20,799 nucleotides of DNA from Trichomonas tenax (Eukaryota > Parabasalia > Trichomonadida > Trichomonadidae): positions 1 to 20,799 of the forward strand of contig JALKBU010000914.1 of NCBI GenBank assembly GCA_023091735.1, read 5' to 3'. The notes under the pieces were generated by a model. The model did no database searches. It saw only the letters and a program-made list of their open reading frames with translations, and was not told the DNA's origin. The position numbers and the translations under genes are program-made. Position 1 is the stretch's first letter. Every line of letters begins with the position of its first letter. Below are positions 1 through 8,780 of the stretch, piece by piece.

Positions 1-617
1 TGATAGATATATAGACTGTGCCACTTATACAACTGGATAGACAACTATCAATATGTACATGAAAGTACTTTCAAATCGAAAAAATATTGATCAGATAAAA
101 AGTTATGAAGGTCGCGGGACTACACCGCAGAAGGAAAATTGTTCCCAAAACATTTTAAAATTTTAAAAATCATTTTATTCATATCTAAACATATTTTGCT
201 TTAAACACACTTTCACAAATTTTCACAAGAGACGATAATTTCGGTTTTTAAATGCGGCTAAAGTTCTTTCCTATAGCTTAAAAGAACTTTATTCAATGAA
301 TTAAGCTTGCATTCAGGGTCAGGAACCATCTGCACGCTATCACAGTCATTGATGAGCCCTTCTTTATGAGATTCGAGCCTGAGATCCCTTGAATACAATT
401 CATCCCCGAAGAAAGCCCAGATTTAAAGCATCTAAGATGCCTCTATACTACAGCAACCATTGATATGAATAAAACGGATTTTTAAAACATTTTAAATTTT
501 TTTTTGAGAGGGAAAAAAGTGATAAAAATATTTTTTACGATAGGCCCCTCAAAACTATTATGAAATGATTAAATACACCTCTCAAATACAAATTTATATA
601 AATAATAAATATAAAAG
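1..617. other. Intergenic region with one coding-like patch
   Basis: Mostly AT-rich non-coding DNA. From about 301 to 482 the base composition becomes more balanced. On the plus strand a frame stays open there except for one TGA near 391, and it ends in TAA near 480. The translation includes VIDEPFFMRFEPEIP just before that stop. I could not assign a family; it may be the remnant of an old gene. The rest holds T- and A-runs and no supported feature. Confidence 0.35.
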
Positions 618-2582
618 TTAATCGGTTTCCTCTTCATCTGCATCTGCTTCAAGGAATGTTTTAACAGCTCTCATCATTTCGAATGGAGTCATTGTTTCAT
701 TTTCGTTAATGAAGTTATTTCTACAGATCTCTTTCTCTATGAGTCTTATATTAGCAGTGAACTGGTCCATTGCTTCACGCGGGAATCTTTCTTTGAGGAT
801 CTGGCAGAACAATGTCCAATGGAAATCAAATGAGTTGAGCATCGAGACATCATCGATGTACATTCCTCCATCCTTGATAGCAATGAGGAGCTGATCAAGG
901 AATATGCAAAGCGTTTTATCATAGATCTGTGTAGGAAGTCTCAAAGTATTAATAAATTCTGATATTCGATTAAGTGAAGGCTCGAAATTCTCATCAACAT
1001 CGCTTGTTGAGTCCCATGCGAACGAGCTGAAAGGTCCTTGGCTATCGGGAAGTTCAGCTGCCCACTGGTTAAAGAAGAACTTAACATGAAGGCCACAGAC
1101 AGTATCAATGGCTTCTAAAGAAGCATCCTCTGTGGTTTTCTTTGATGGAGAATCAAAACCAGTAATTCTCTTAAATGCTTTCATAACTTCTGGAAGTAAA
1201 TATGTTGAAACTTTTGATAATTGAACAGAAATTGATCTAAACATCGCATAAACATCGATATCATCTGCTTCATCATTGTCATCGAGGCTCTTGAGTAAAT
1301 CTATGCACATTTCGCCGTAACTCAAAAGAACAGTGTTAATCTGATTTGCGCAATCGAAGAAAATGCTTGGATCATACAAAAACTCGAAATCTTTCATGAA
1401 CTGATCAAGATGACTCTTGAACTTATCGAAGCTTATGGAGCTTGGATAGTCCAGAAGAGTGATCTTTCCTTTCTTAGGAGGCCGTGCATCGAATCTATCT
1501 TCAGATATTGTTGCATTAATCTCAGCGACGTTTTGCTGTTGAGAAAGTTCAAGAAGTTCTGCAAATCTATGAGGAATCGATGCGAATATTTGCAGTAGAC
1601 AAACACCGTGATTTGCGAGTGGCTGCATCTCGTTCTGTGTAATCTTTACCGCCTCACGCATGAAAGCAAAATTGCCGGGCATTATATCATTCCTGTAAAT
1701 TGGAAGTTGCAATTTGACTTCCTGCGTAACCCAATCGGTGAGACAAGCGATGTTGTCGTTACCAAACAGAGCAAAGAAAGAATCCATTGTTGTGATGATT
1801 TCTTGGCAGAGAACTTGTGTTGATTTCGTAATAAATGGAATAAATTGTGCTGTTTCTTTAAACTGCGGCATTTTCTTCGAAAGTGATTTAGATGCGAGTC
1901 TGAGGAAGAGCGGCATTGATTCTGATTCAAATCCTAAATCTTTGAGCTGCATAATTTCATTTCTTGCTTCAGCGCCGTTAATCGGAAGATTTATAAGTCT
2001 GTTTTGAATATCCTTTCGAAGGTCAGCGCGTGTTCGATCGATCCACTCCGAGATCGAAGGAATGAAGTGTTCATGACATGATTGGCATTTTACAACGAGA
2101 GCGATCGAATCTTCGATGCGGTGCTGCTGAAGGAGTGCGTCATACATCAGGGGTGCGTTGACCAACCACGCTGGCTGATCGATAATCTCAGATTGCTTCA
2201 ATTCAGGCGGAACTGGAATGTCATCGATAGTCGGAACCGGGAGACTTGAGATCTCCGAGACAATGCTGAGCAGCCCATCGATTTTTTGTGGGAATTCAGC
2301 GAATTCTCGTTCGAATGATGAAATGCATTGTGACAAATTGACGAATAATTCCGAATCAGACTCCAAAATTCCGACAATTGTATTGTTTACGATATCCTCG
2401 TCGATGTTTAATGCTCTGATTTTTTCCGCGAGTTTCTTTGAACCAGTATTTGCGATAATTTTCTCGATTTCTTCGTTAATGTCTGTGATTTCATGCGCCA
2501 GTCTTCTATTTTGTCTCTTCGCGTCGAGAGAATGGTCCGGAGTGAAGACTCCTTTGCCAAATAAAGTTCCTTTTCTCTGCAT
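618..2582 (-). CDS. Exocyst Exo84-like (CATCHR tethering) subunit
   Basis: Intact 654-residue protein starting with ATG (MQRKGTLF) and ending in an acidic tail (DADEEETD). Residues about 20-110 are helical and charged, in the place where exocyst and COG subunits carry their Vps51/Exo84-type N-terminal coiled coil. Residues 139-166 contain WLVNAPLMYDALLQQHRIED, which fits the segment of Exo84-like proteins in which a short hydrophobic stretch leads into a 'feeds into the bundle' helix pair. The remainder is predicted all-helical with no catalytic motif, as expected for a CATCHR rod. If correct, it helps tether secretory vesicles to the plasma membrane. Exo84 is the best guess from pattern memory; another CATCHR subunit (COG, GARP) is the main alternative. 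No canonical TCA-type Inr lies in the first 100 bases upstream. Composition is GC-richer than the flanks, consistent with a conserved housekeeping gene. Confidence 0.5.
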   Translation of the reverse strand: MQRKGTLFGKGVFTPDHSLDAKRQNRRLAHEITDINEEIEKIIANTGSKKLAEKIRALNIDEDIVNNTIVGILESDSELFVNLSQCISSFEREFAEFPQKIDGLLSIVSEISSLPVPTIDDIPVPPELKQSEIIDQPAWLVNAPLMYDALLQQHRIEDSIALVVKCQSCHEHFIPSISEWIDRTRADLRKDIQNRLINLPINGAEARNEIMQLKDLGFESESMPLFLRLASKSLSKKMPQFKETAQFIPFITKSTQVLCQEIITTMDSFFALFGNDNIACLTDWVTQEVKLQLPIYRNDIMPGNFAFMREAVKITQNEMQPLANHGVCLLQIFASIPHRFAELLELSQQQNVAEINATISEDRFDARPPKKGKITLLDYPSSISFDKFKSHLDQFMKDFEFLYDPSIFFDCANQINTVLLSYGEMCIDLLKSLDDNDEADDIDVYAMFRSISVQLSKVSTYLLPEVMKAFKRITGFDSPSKKTTEDASLEAIDTVCGLHVKFFFNQWAAELPDSQGPFSSFAWDSTSDVDENFEPSLNRISEFINTLRLPTQIYDKTLCIFLDQLLIAIKDGGMYIDDVSMLNSFDFHWTLFCQILKERFPREAMDQFTANIRLIEKEICRNNFINENETMTPFEMMRAVKTFLEADADEEETD

Positions 2583-2602
2583 TATCTTTTTTAATATAAA
2601 AG

Positions 2603-2690
2603 TTTACAGGTCAAAAATGTTTCGTCAAATAAACGAGTTTACACGACAAATACATTTGTCAAATAAATCATTTTACATGTCAAATCTATT
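2603..2690 (-). repeat. 34-35 bp tandem repeat upstream of the Exo84-like gene
   Basis: About 2.5 tandem units begin at 2603, 2638 and 2672. Each starts on the plus strand with TTTACAGGTCAA, TTTACACGACAA or TTTACATGTCAA. The first two also carry GTCAAATAAA about 20 bases further on (2624 and 2658). The array lies 21-108 bases before the minus-strand ATG at 2582, where promoter or operator sites would be expected. A regulatory role is inference from position. Confidence 0.5.
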
Positions 2691-2868
2691 AATGAGCCAC
2701 AAAATTAGAGTTAATTTAATTTATCAAACATATATGTTATTAAATAATGTAGCCTCTTCGATTAGGCTTCAATATTCAATAAAAGAATCAATAATAGGAT
2801 GCTTTATTAAAACAAAAATAGATTTCATGTTATTTACAGGGATACATTTGTAATTGAATAAATGTAAA

Positions 2869-2941
2869 GCCTGCGCAGCATAGTGGTTATTGCGTGCGCC
2901 TTGTAAGCGCAAGGTCGCCGGTTCAACTCCGGTCGTAGGCA
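2869..2941 (+). tRNA. tRNA-Thr (anticodon TGT)
   Basis: A complete 73-nt cloverleaf without intron. The acceptor stem is GCCTGCG paired with CGTAGGC with one G-T wobble, followed by discriminator A. The D arm holds GTGG. The anticodon stem is TGCGC/GCGCA with loop CTTGTAA, so the anticodon is TGT, reading ACA threonine codons. The T arm is GCCGG/CCGGT with loop TTCAACT. The internal B box GGTTCAACTCC matches the RNA polymerase III consensus. The A box region is CAGCATAGTGG, where position 8 is C instead of the usual T. No CCA is encoded, as in eukaryotes. Confidence 0.95.
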
Positions 2942-2947
2942 AAATTA

Positions 2948-2952
2948 TTTTT
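2948..2952 (+). terminator. Pol III oligo-T terminator
   Basis: Five T's begin seven bases after the tRNA-Thr discriminator base, the usual RNA polymerase III stop signal. Confidence 0.75.
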
Positions 2953-3228
2953 CAAAATATATTTTTTTGATGATTACAAAAGGGAATGATAAAGATGCGC
3001 AATTGTAATTTCATGACTTTGCGATTAGGGTTCTAGAAGACGAAAGTTATTATCTTTAATCAATCTTATGAAACACTGTTCATTTTATGTTCTTCTTCCA
3101 ATTTTTCATGCAGAAAAAGAACTCTGAAATTTGTATTGACAGGATATAATAATACAACGAATTGAGAGCGACAGAATGTCTTTGAATAACTACAATATAA
3201 AAACTATTTATTAGATTACATTATTTCT

Positions 3229-6200
3229 TTATAATTTTTGACTTTTTCTCTCGTTGATCTTTGCTTTCAAAAAGTCAATAATTTCTTTGTTGGAGGTCTT
3301 TTTTTGCAATTTCCAGTGGCGTTGAGAGTTTGTTTGATGATCATAAATGATTAATGAACTTTGTTTTATAATGATGATTTCCATATTATTTTGATAAATG
3401 ACTTTTGTTGTTCAATCCAATTTCTGTTTAGTTTCAAGAATACAAATTATATGCATGGATTGCATCTCTATATTAATTGAAAGTGGTGACCTATTGCTTA
3501 AAAATGAATAAATTGGATTGATTAATACAATATTATCATAAAGAATCTCAAAATAGCTTGAAGAACTTTTTATTTCAATAATGAATTTTATATTTAGAAA
3601 ATGAATGTTATAGGTTATGGAAAGATTTTAATTGATATTGATGAATTTCATTATGTTGTGATGAACGACTTGAACGTTAACATCAGCACCATTTTTGACA
3701 AGGAATGAAACCATTTCAATTAAGTTTAATTTAATAGTAATTGTAAGAGATGTATGATATTGCAATGATGAATCGTTTCAGTTATTAATGAACTTTATAA
3801 AAGCACAATAAATTCTATATTACACAGATAAATTACAAATGTTAAGCATGAATTTTATTTCATGTTGATGAATATCATTTCAAATTGAAAAATCTTGAGA
3901 CAAATTAATTGACCTCTTATTATAATGATGAATTTTATAATGGATTGACGAATAACATGAAACTATGTTAAATAATCAAATAATTTATATTTGCCCAACA
4001 TAGAAGAAGAATGCTCACAATTTCGAGGTGATTCTTTTCGACATCAATTGTCAACAAATTCTAAAATAGAAGTGATTAACTTTATGATGTAATGGTGAAT
4101 GATAAAATACTATGAAGAACTTTAAATGATGATTAGGAACAGAATATTTTGTTTAATGAATCTTTGTGATCATTGATAAACATAAATTAATAATGATGAA
4201 CTTGAAAGATTGATTGATATTAAAAAATGAATAAATTACTTGATTAAGTAACAATGAACTATTTCATTCAATAATGATAAATTATCTCTTCATTAACATT
4301 TGCTTTATACTAACAAGAAATTGAACAATATCTGTACTATTCTCTTCGATTTGAATTAAAAGTTGGGATCTCGAATAAATGAATAATGAACTCCAAATAT
4401 ATTTGATGAATAAAAGTAACGTTAATATATGTTTTATGTTCAACAAGAAGTCGAAAGGCTTTAAGATTATGATTGTGTATTGCGACAGTAAGGGGACATT
4501 TCTAAATAAAACAATTAATATCATATTATTGCGGTGTATTATAACACTATATATCAATTATGAATATGATTTGGTAATGAAAAATTTCATAACGAGAGTC
4601 TTGTCCATGATTGGTAATTATCTTTCTAGTTTTAATATTGACATCTGCTCCATGCTCAATTAGATATTTAATCATTTCTAATGAATCCATTTCAATCGCT
4701 AACATAAGAGGAGACTTATTTGTGATTAATTAATTTCCGTATTTCTATATAATGAATTCTACAAACATTTGATTGATTACACCATAGTTTTATAATGAAT
4801 TTGAAATGATCATAATTAATAATATTTGATATTTAAGAACAAAAAATAACATCGATGAATTTGAAACATAATATAATGAATGTTATACAGCCTGTTCACA
4901 TCTGCAACTTTGCCAACAAGAAACTGAACAGTTGTTGTATCTCCTAGTGCAATTGCATACGCAAGAAGAGACATTCTAAATGTGTCATATCTAAATAAAT
5001 TTGATTGACTGCAAAACAAATTAATGAATATTCATATTAAAAAATGATGAATGTAAAATAATTATAATGATCACTAACTTCTACATTAAGATCCGCTTTG
5101 TAATCTATAAGGCATTGAGCAACATCCCATAATTTACATCTGATTGCTTCAGAGAGAGGAGTCTCATAAACAAATTAATCGAATAGCATTTTGAAGAACC
5201 GTCTTTATGGTAGCCTGATCCATCAACAGGAGCTCTGTGCTCAATAAGAAATTTTATAGCATCAATTGATTGATTATAAAGTGCAATATATATTGGTTCT
5301 TTGTTTTATAAATAAAAATTCCAAATCATAAAGATTATCTTGATTAAATGATAATAAACACGTGATCTGTTAACGAACGCACCGTTCTCTATAAGATATC
5401 TCATTAGTTCTATAGATTCCAATTTTAGTGCTATTGACAGTGGAGTTTCTTGAAGTAATAATGAACAAAATTTCATTATAATAATCATCCTTTTCACTCA
5501 TTCTTAGTGGAGTGTTAATATCAAATCCATTCTCAATAAGAAAGGCAAAAGCTTGGATATCTCCATAATAAAGATTTTCTGTTGGATTAACATTACTAAT
5601 AAAGCGCTGCGATTCAATTATCCAATAGAATATTTCATGACGATGAGTTGTAAGAAGCGTTTCATAATTGCAATAGAAAGTCTGCGATCGGCTGTTTCTT
5701 CCATAATAATGTTTAAGTTATTGCTAAATAAAACTTTTGTAGGAGATGGTGGAGCATCAATTGATCTAAGGAATCTATAGCCTTTTTCAGATCCATGTTC
5801 GCATGTAATGTTTATTAATTCATTGATTTTAAATCCTTCTTATGTTGATTCAGCTTTAAGTTCTTTGAGTTTATCCCAAGCAGCAAAACATAAACTTGTT
5901 CAAGGATAATATGAGTTAATAGCAATGGAAGTCGGCAATGTTGTATTCACGTTATATTTAAAACAGAGGCTATTCAGGAAAATAGAAAATAAGTAATATC
6001 TAGGAACGTAATTAATTAAATATTTTTATTTACTATTTTATATATTTCTCCATAAGCTTGAATGCTTTTTGGATGGGTCATAGAAGCCCTGTCCAATATA
6101 AACGCAACATGCTTAACACTTAGAGACTTATTATCAATCAAATAATGAATTAATTTGGGATTTATCATTTTTTATTTTCCATAATTCATTCATTATATCA

Positions 6201-6262
6201 ACAGCTGGACGAAGGCAATCTGGAATTTTTGTGTCTTTGATCTTTTTAACTTTCAGATTTAT
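3229..6262 (-). pseudogene. Decayed ankyrin-repeat protein gene
   Basis: Minus-strand fragments in shifting frames read as one trichomonad-type ankyrin protein from N to C terminus. N-terminal pieces: IPDCLRPAVDIMNELW (near 6210), HVAFILDRASMTHPKSIQAY (near 6095) and INELINITCEHGSEKGYRF (near 5800), resembling the helical region that precedes ankyrins in these families (DUF3447-like). Ankyrin remnants follow near 5530, 5450-5370, 5290-5210, 5165-5079, 4985-4895, 4715-4630, 4470-4430, 4370-4282, 4060-3995, 3720-3675, 3492-3430 and 3320. Clear ones include SPLMLAIEMDSLEMIKYLIE and TPLSIALKLESIELMRYLIE. The last, TPLEIAKK, breaks in a run of seven A's and continues in another frame to a TAA at 3229. 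Stops and frameshifts occur throughout, so no full product is possible. Relation to the annotated N-terminal family is from memory; the ankyrin identity is firm. Confidence 0.85.
3340..5060. repeat. TGATGAA/ATAATGAATTT-rich spacers between ankyrin remnants
   Basis: Between the ankyrin remnants lie AT-rich stretches of roughly 40 to 250 bases, packed with variants of TGATGAATTT, ATAATGAATTT and ATTGATTGATTA on the plus strand (TTCATTA and TTCATCA on the coding strand). They usually begin soon after the GADVN-type end of one repeat and stop before the next TPL/SPL. Similar words recur at 17046-17130. They may be an AT-rich minisatellite that spread through the dead gene, or a decayed copy of a single repeat boundary. 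Confidence 0.45.
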
Positions 6263-6799
6263 TTATTTTGGTACTTTTTTCTGATCTATTTTTAGGTATG
6301 AATTCAATGGGCAGCACCAAAAAAATCGTTCATTTTCGGAAAATGACTTATAAAGCCTCCCATGCTCGGATTCATTTGTTCAGCCTCCGGCTTAATATAA
6401 AACATGTCTATTCCTCATATTATGATATTGTTTATTTATCGATATATCGCATATTATATCTGAATTCAGATCAATTGCATTCAAGAAACACGCATTTACT
6501 CAATAACAGTTTAGCCTATATTCTCGCCTTTATATAGATATTATATGTCTTAATACTAAATATGTTGTTCTCGATGAAAAATATCCGATATGAATCGCAT
6601 AACTTTAATTTTAAGCTGTTTTTCTGAAATAAGCATAATATTTGGATACAAGTTAACTATAGGTACTGATATTGCAAAAAATTGCAGTCTTCATTTTGCG
6701 CCTAAATTTGAAAGGATAAGCAAATTGAATAAACGCAAAAGCAAAAATATTGTAATTTCATTTTTTTCATTGTGCCATGATTTAAATCGAACGCTTTTG
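6263..6799. other. Unassigned DNA between two ankyrin pseudogenes
   Basis: No supportable gene. On the minus strand about 6405-6300 a 33-codon open stretch of balanced composition reads KPEAEQMNPSMGGFISHFP and continues after a frameshift as IEFIPKNRSEKST, leading toward the N-terminal fragments of the ankyrin pseudogene. It may be the upstream end of that gene or another remnant. The remaining DNA is AT-rich, and small plus-strand open frames have no recognisable motif. Confidence 0.3.
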
Positions 6800-6970
6800 C
6801 TGAGACATTCAAAGAGTCAATTAATCAAAAATTAGATGCTTGTCTTTGCAATCTCCAGTGGAGTGAAAAATGTAAAAATTATGTAATAAATGACTTTTGC
6901 AGGATTAAAATTAAGAATATCAATAATATAAATGGATTGCATCATGATAGCAATTGAAATGGAGACATGT
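6800..6970 (-). pseudogene. 3' tail of a second ankyrin-repeat gene
   Basis: Minus-strand words repeat those at the end of the larger ankyrin pseudogene. A piece reading IAIMMQSIYIIDIL lies at about 6955-6905 and resembles the other gene's INIEMQSMHIICIL at about 3480-3435. It is followed by FTPLEIAKT at about 6865-6840, matching TPLEIAKK near 3320. Stops and a frameshift separate them. This is best explained as the last one or two repeats of a paralogous ankyrin gene whose 5' part is gone, since the intact gene at 7110 follows closely. Confidence 0.65.
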
Positions 6971-7109
6971 TTATTAAATGAAATAAAAAATACAGCTTTG
7001 ATTTAATATAAAAATCAAAAGGCAGAACTATCGTCCGATTTTTTTCTAATGAAGAAAATATATAAATCTTTTCTTGATTATTTTAATTTTATAATTTCAA
7101 TTATAAGAA

Positions 7110-8516
7110 TCATTCATCTCCGGGATTAAATTCTTCAGATTCTTTTAATTCGATTAATCTGTTAATTGCAAGATCAAAAATATCAGTTTCGTGTTCTTCA
7201 GCTATTTCTATCAATTGGTCAATCTTGTTAACAAGCACACCAACATATTCATTTTCTTCTTGTAATATTCTATATATTAAACGACCCAACATTTCGATAT
7301 ATTCATGATTTGCGTTTTCCGCATAATCGAAGAAATAATCAAGAAATTCTTCGTACAAACGAAGTAATCCAAGCATCTGAGATCTACCAGCAGAATTAGT
7401 ATTAGAATTATTTAAGCATTTCATGAAAATAAATGCAATTTCCTGTTTGATTTCAAATGGCATTTCATCAATAGAATTAAGCATCGGCCGTAAAACTTTG
7501 TGTTGCGATAAAGAAGTAACTGCGTGTTCTTTGAATGAATCAACATAACATTCCATAAACCTAAAAACCTTTTTCCTTAAAATAAGAGATTCTACACGCG
7601 CAAAAGAATATATGTCGCCTAAAGGATAAGAATCAATGTAATAAGTATATGGTGCAACTTGAAGAATTTCAAGACATAAATCAATTAATTCGCAAGTTTT
7701 AATTACTTCTTCTTCATTTTCTGCAAAAGCATCACCAACTTCATCCAATATTTGCTTTTGTTGACCTATATATCTATAAATAATAACATCATAATTCGCT
7801 CCAAGAAGATCATTAATAAGTGGATCATTGCTTGATAAAATTGCCTTCACAAACTTTTTGAAATAAATTGATGCAGAAATATGATCACGAAGCGCTAAAA
7901 ACATACTGCGTGAACTCTCAACATTGATATCTTTGTTGTCTTTGAAAATAGAACAAATAACAAGTAAAACTGTATCCTTGAGATGAATTTCTTCATAATG
8001 AAGATAACTTTGTACTGTGAGACTTAATCCATTATGAGAAATGAATTCTGGAATTCTTTGTGGATCTTTAATAAATATATTGCTCAAAAAAGTCCAGCAC
8101 GTCATTAAAATATCAATATCTATTGAATTTGAAATGATTTCAACAATTAAATCCAAAATATCATCAGGCATAATACTATGAAGTTTTCCATAATCGCTAA
8201 GAATATTGTATATTTTCATTGATAAAATCTGTAATTCTAATTTGTTACTCTCGAATAATAATTTATAAAACAAATTTTCGTAATAAGTCGTCGAAAAATT
8301 ATGAAGATCAACATCAGTGTCGTCTATACTCCTTATTATATGCTGAAGTTGGAAGATTGTCTGTTTAAAATCGCCATTTTCGAACGTTTTTATTGCAAAA
8401 TCAAGCGAATCGGTGATAAATTGTAGTAAATCTATGTTTTCTGGTGTTTGGCTCTCTAGTACTATATCAAGTTTCTGCCTTTGGTCGTTTTCAGGAGTTT
8501 TAAATTCTTCACACAT
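7110..8516 (-). CDS. Predicted helical-repeat protein, function unknown
   Basis: Intact 468-residue protein, ATG start (MCEEFKTPEND) and acidic end (EEFNPGDE). It is rich in Leu, Ile, Asp and Glu with regularly spaced amphipathic helices, the look of an ARM/HEAT-type scaffold. I see no signal peptide, membrane segment, Cys cluster or catalytic motif, and I do not recognise the family. A region of continuous helices spans about residues 30-460. Codon use is more AT-rich than in the neighbouring 8781-12296 and PTEN genes. A TCA-type Inr lies 27 nt before the ATG, which supports this start and expression as a single gene. It probably serves as an adaptor or regulatory subunit (inference only). 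Confidence 0.7.
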   Translation of the reverse strand: MCEEFKTPENDQRQKLDIVLESQTPENIDLLQFITDSLDFAIKTFENGDFKQTIFQLQHIIRSIDDTDVDLHNFSTTYYENLFYKLLFESNKLELQILSMKIYNILSDYGKLHSIMPDDILDLIVEIISNSIDIDILMTCWTFLSNIFIKDPQRIPEFISHNGLSLTVQSYLHYEEIHLKDTVLLVICSIFKDNKDINVESSRSMFLALRDHISASIYFKKFVKAILSSNDPLINDLLGANYDVIIYRYIGQQKQILDEVGDAFAENEEEVIKTCELIDLCLEILQVAPYTYYIDSYPLGDIYSFARVESLILRKKVFRFMECYVDSFKEHAVTSLSQHKVLRPMLNSIDEMPFEIKQEIAFIFMKCLNNSNTNSAGRSQMLGLLRLYEEFLDYFFDYAENANHEYIEMLGRLIYRILQEENEYVGVLVNKIDQLIEIAEEHETDIFDLAINRLIELKESEEFNPGDE

Positions 8517-8536
8517 TAAAAAATTATTCCTTATTT

Positions 8537-8545
8537 AAAAAATGA
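8537..8545 (-). promoter_or_regulatory. Inr-like start site for the 468-residue gene
   Basis: The minus strand reads TCATTTTTT with the A (likely +1) at 8543, giving a 27-nt leader to the ATG at 8516. It fits the trichomonad Inr pattern TCA+1YWYY, but T-rich matches are frequent in AT-rich DNA. Confidence 0.5.
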
Positions 8546-8780
8546 AATTATCTCGAAACCGACTCAGGCAATTTTAATGATATTCTATATATAACTTCTA
8601 TACTAAATAAAGAATATAATTTTATATTATAAAACAAAAATATTAATCACAAGTTAAGTTTTAAATAAGTTTTGTTGATTCATAAAATAAATAAATAAAT
8701 AAAGTAATTTTATTCTGCTTCCGAACAAATTTTATAATAAAAATATTATATATATATTAATATTAATAATATTAGCGTTT

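Noticed and set aside
365..395. Possible minus-strand tRNA B box (GGCTCGAATCTC)
   Set aside because: No T stem can form around it and no acceptor or anticodon arm is present.
4303..4316. ACTAACAAG as a trichomonad intron branch/3' splice signal
   Set aside because: It lies on the strand opposite the ankyrin remnants and lacks the fixed ACTAACACACAG form; no GTAYGT partner was found.
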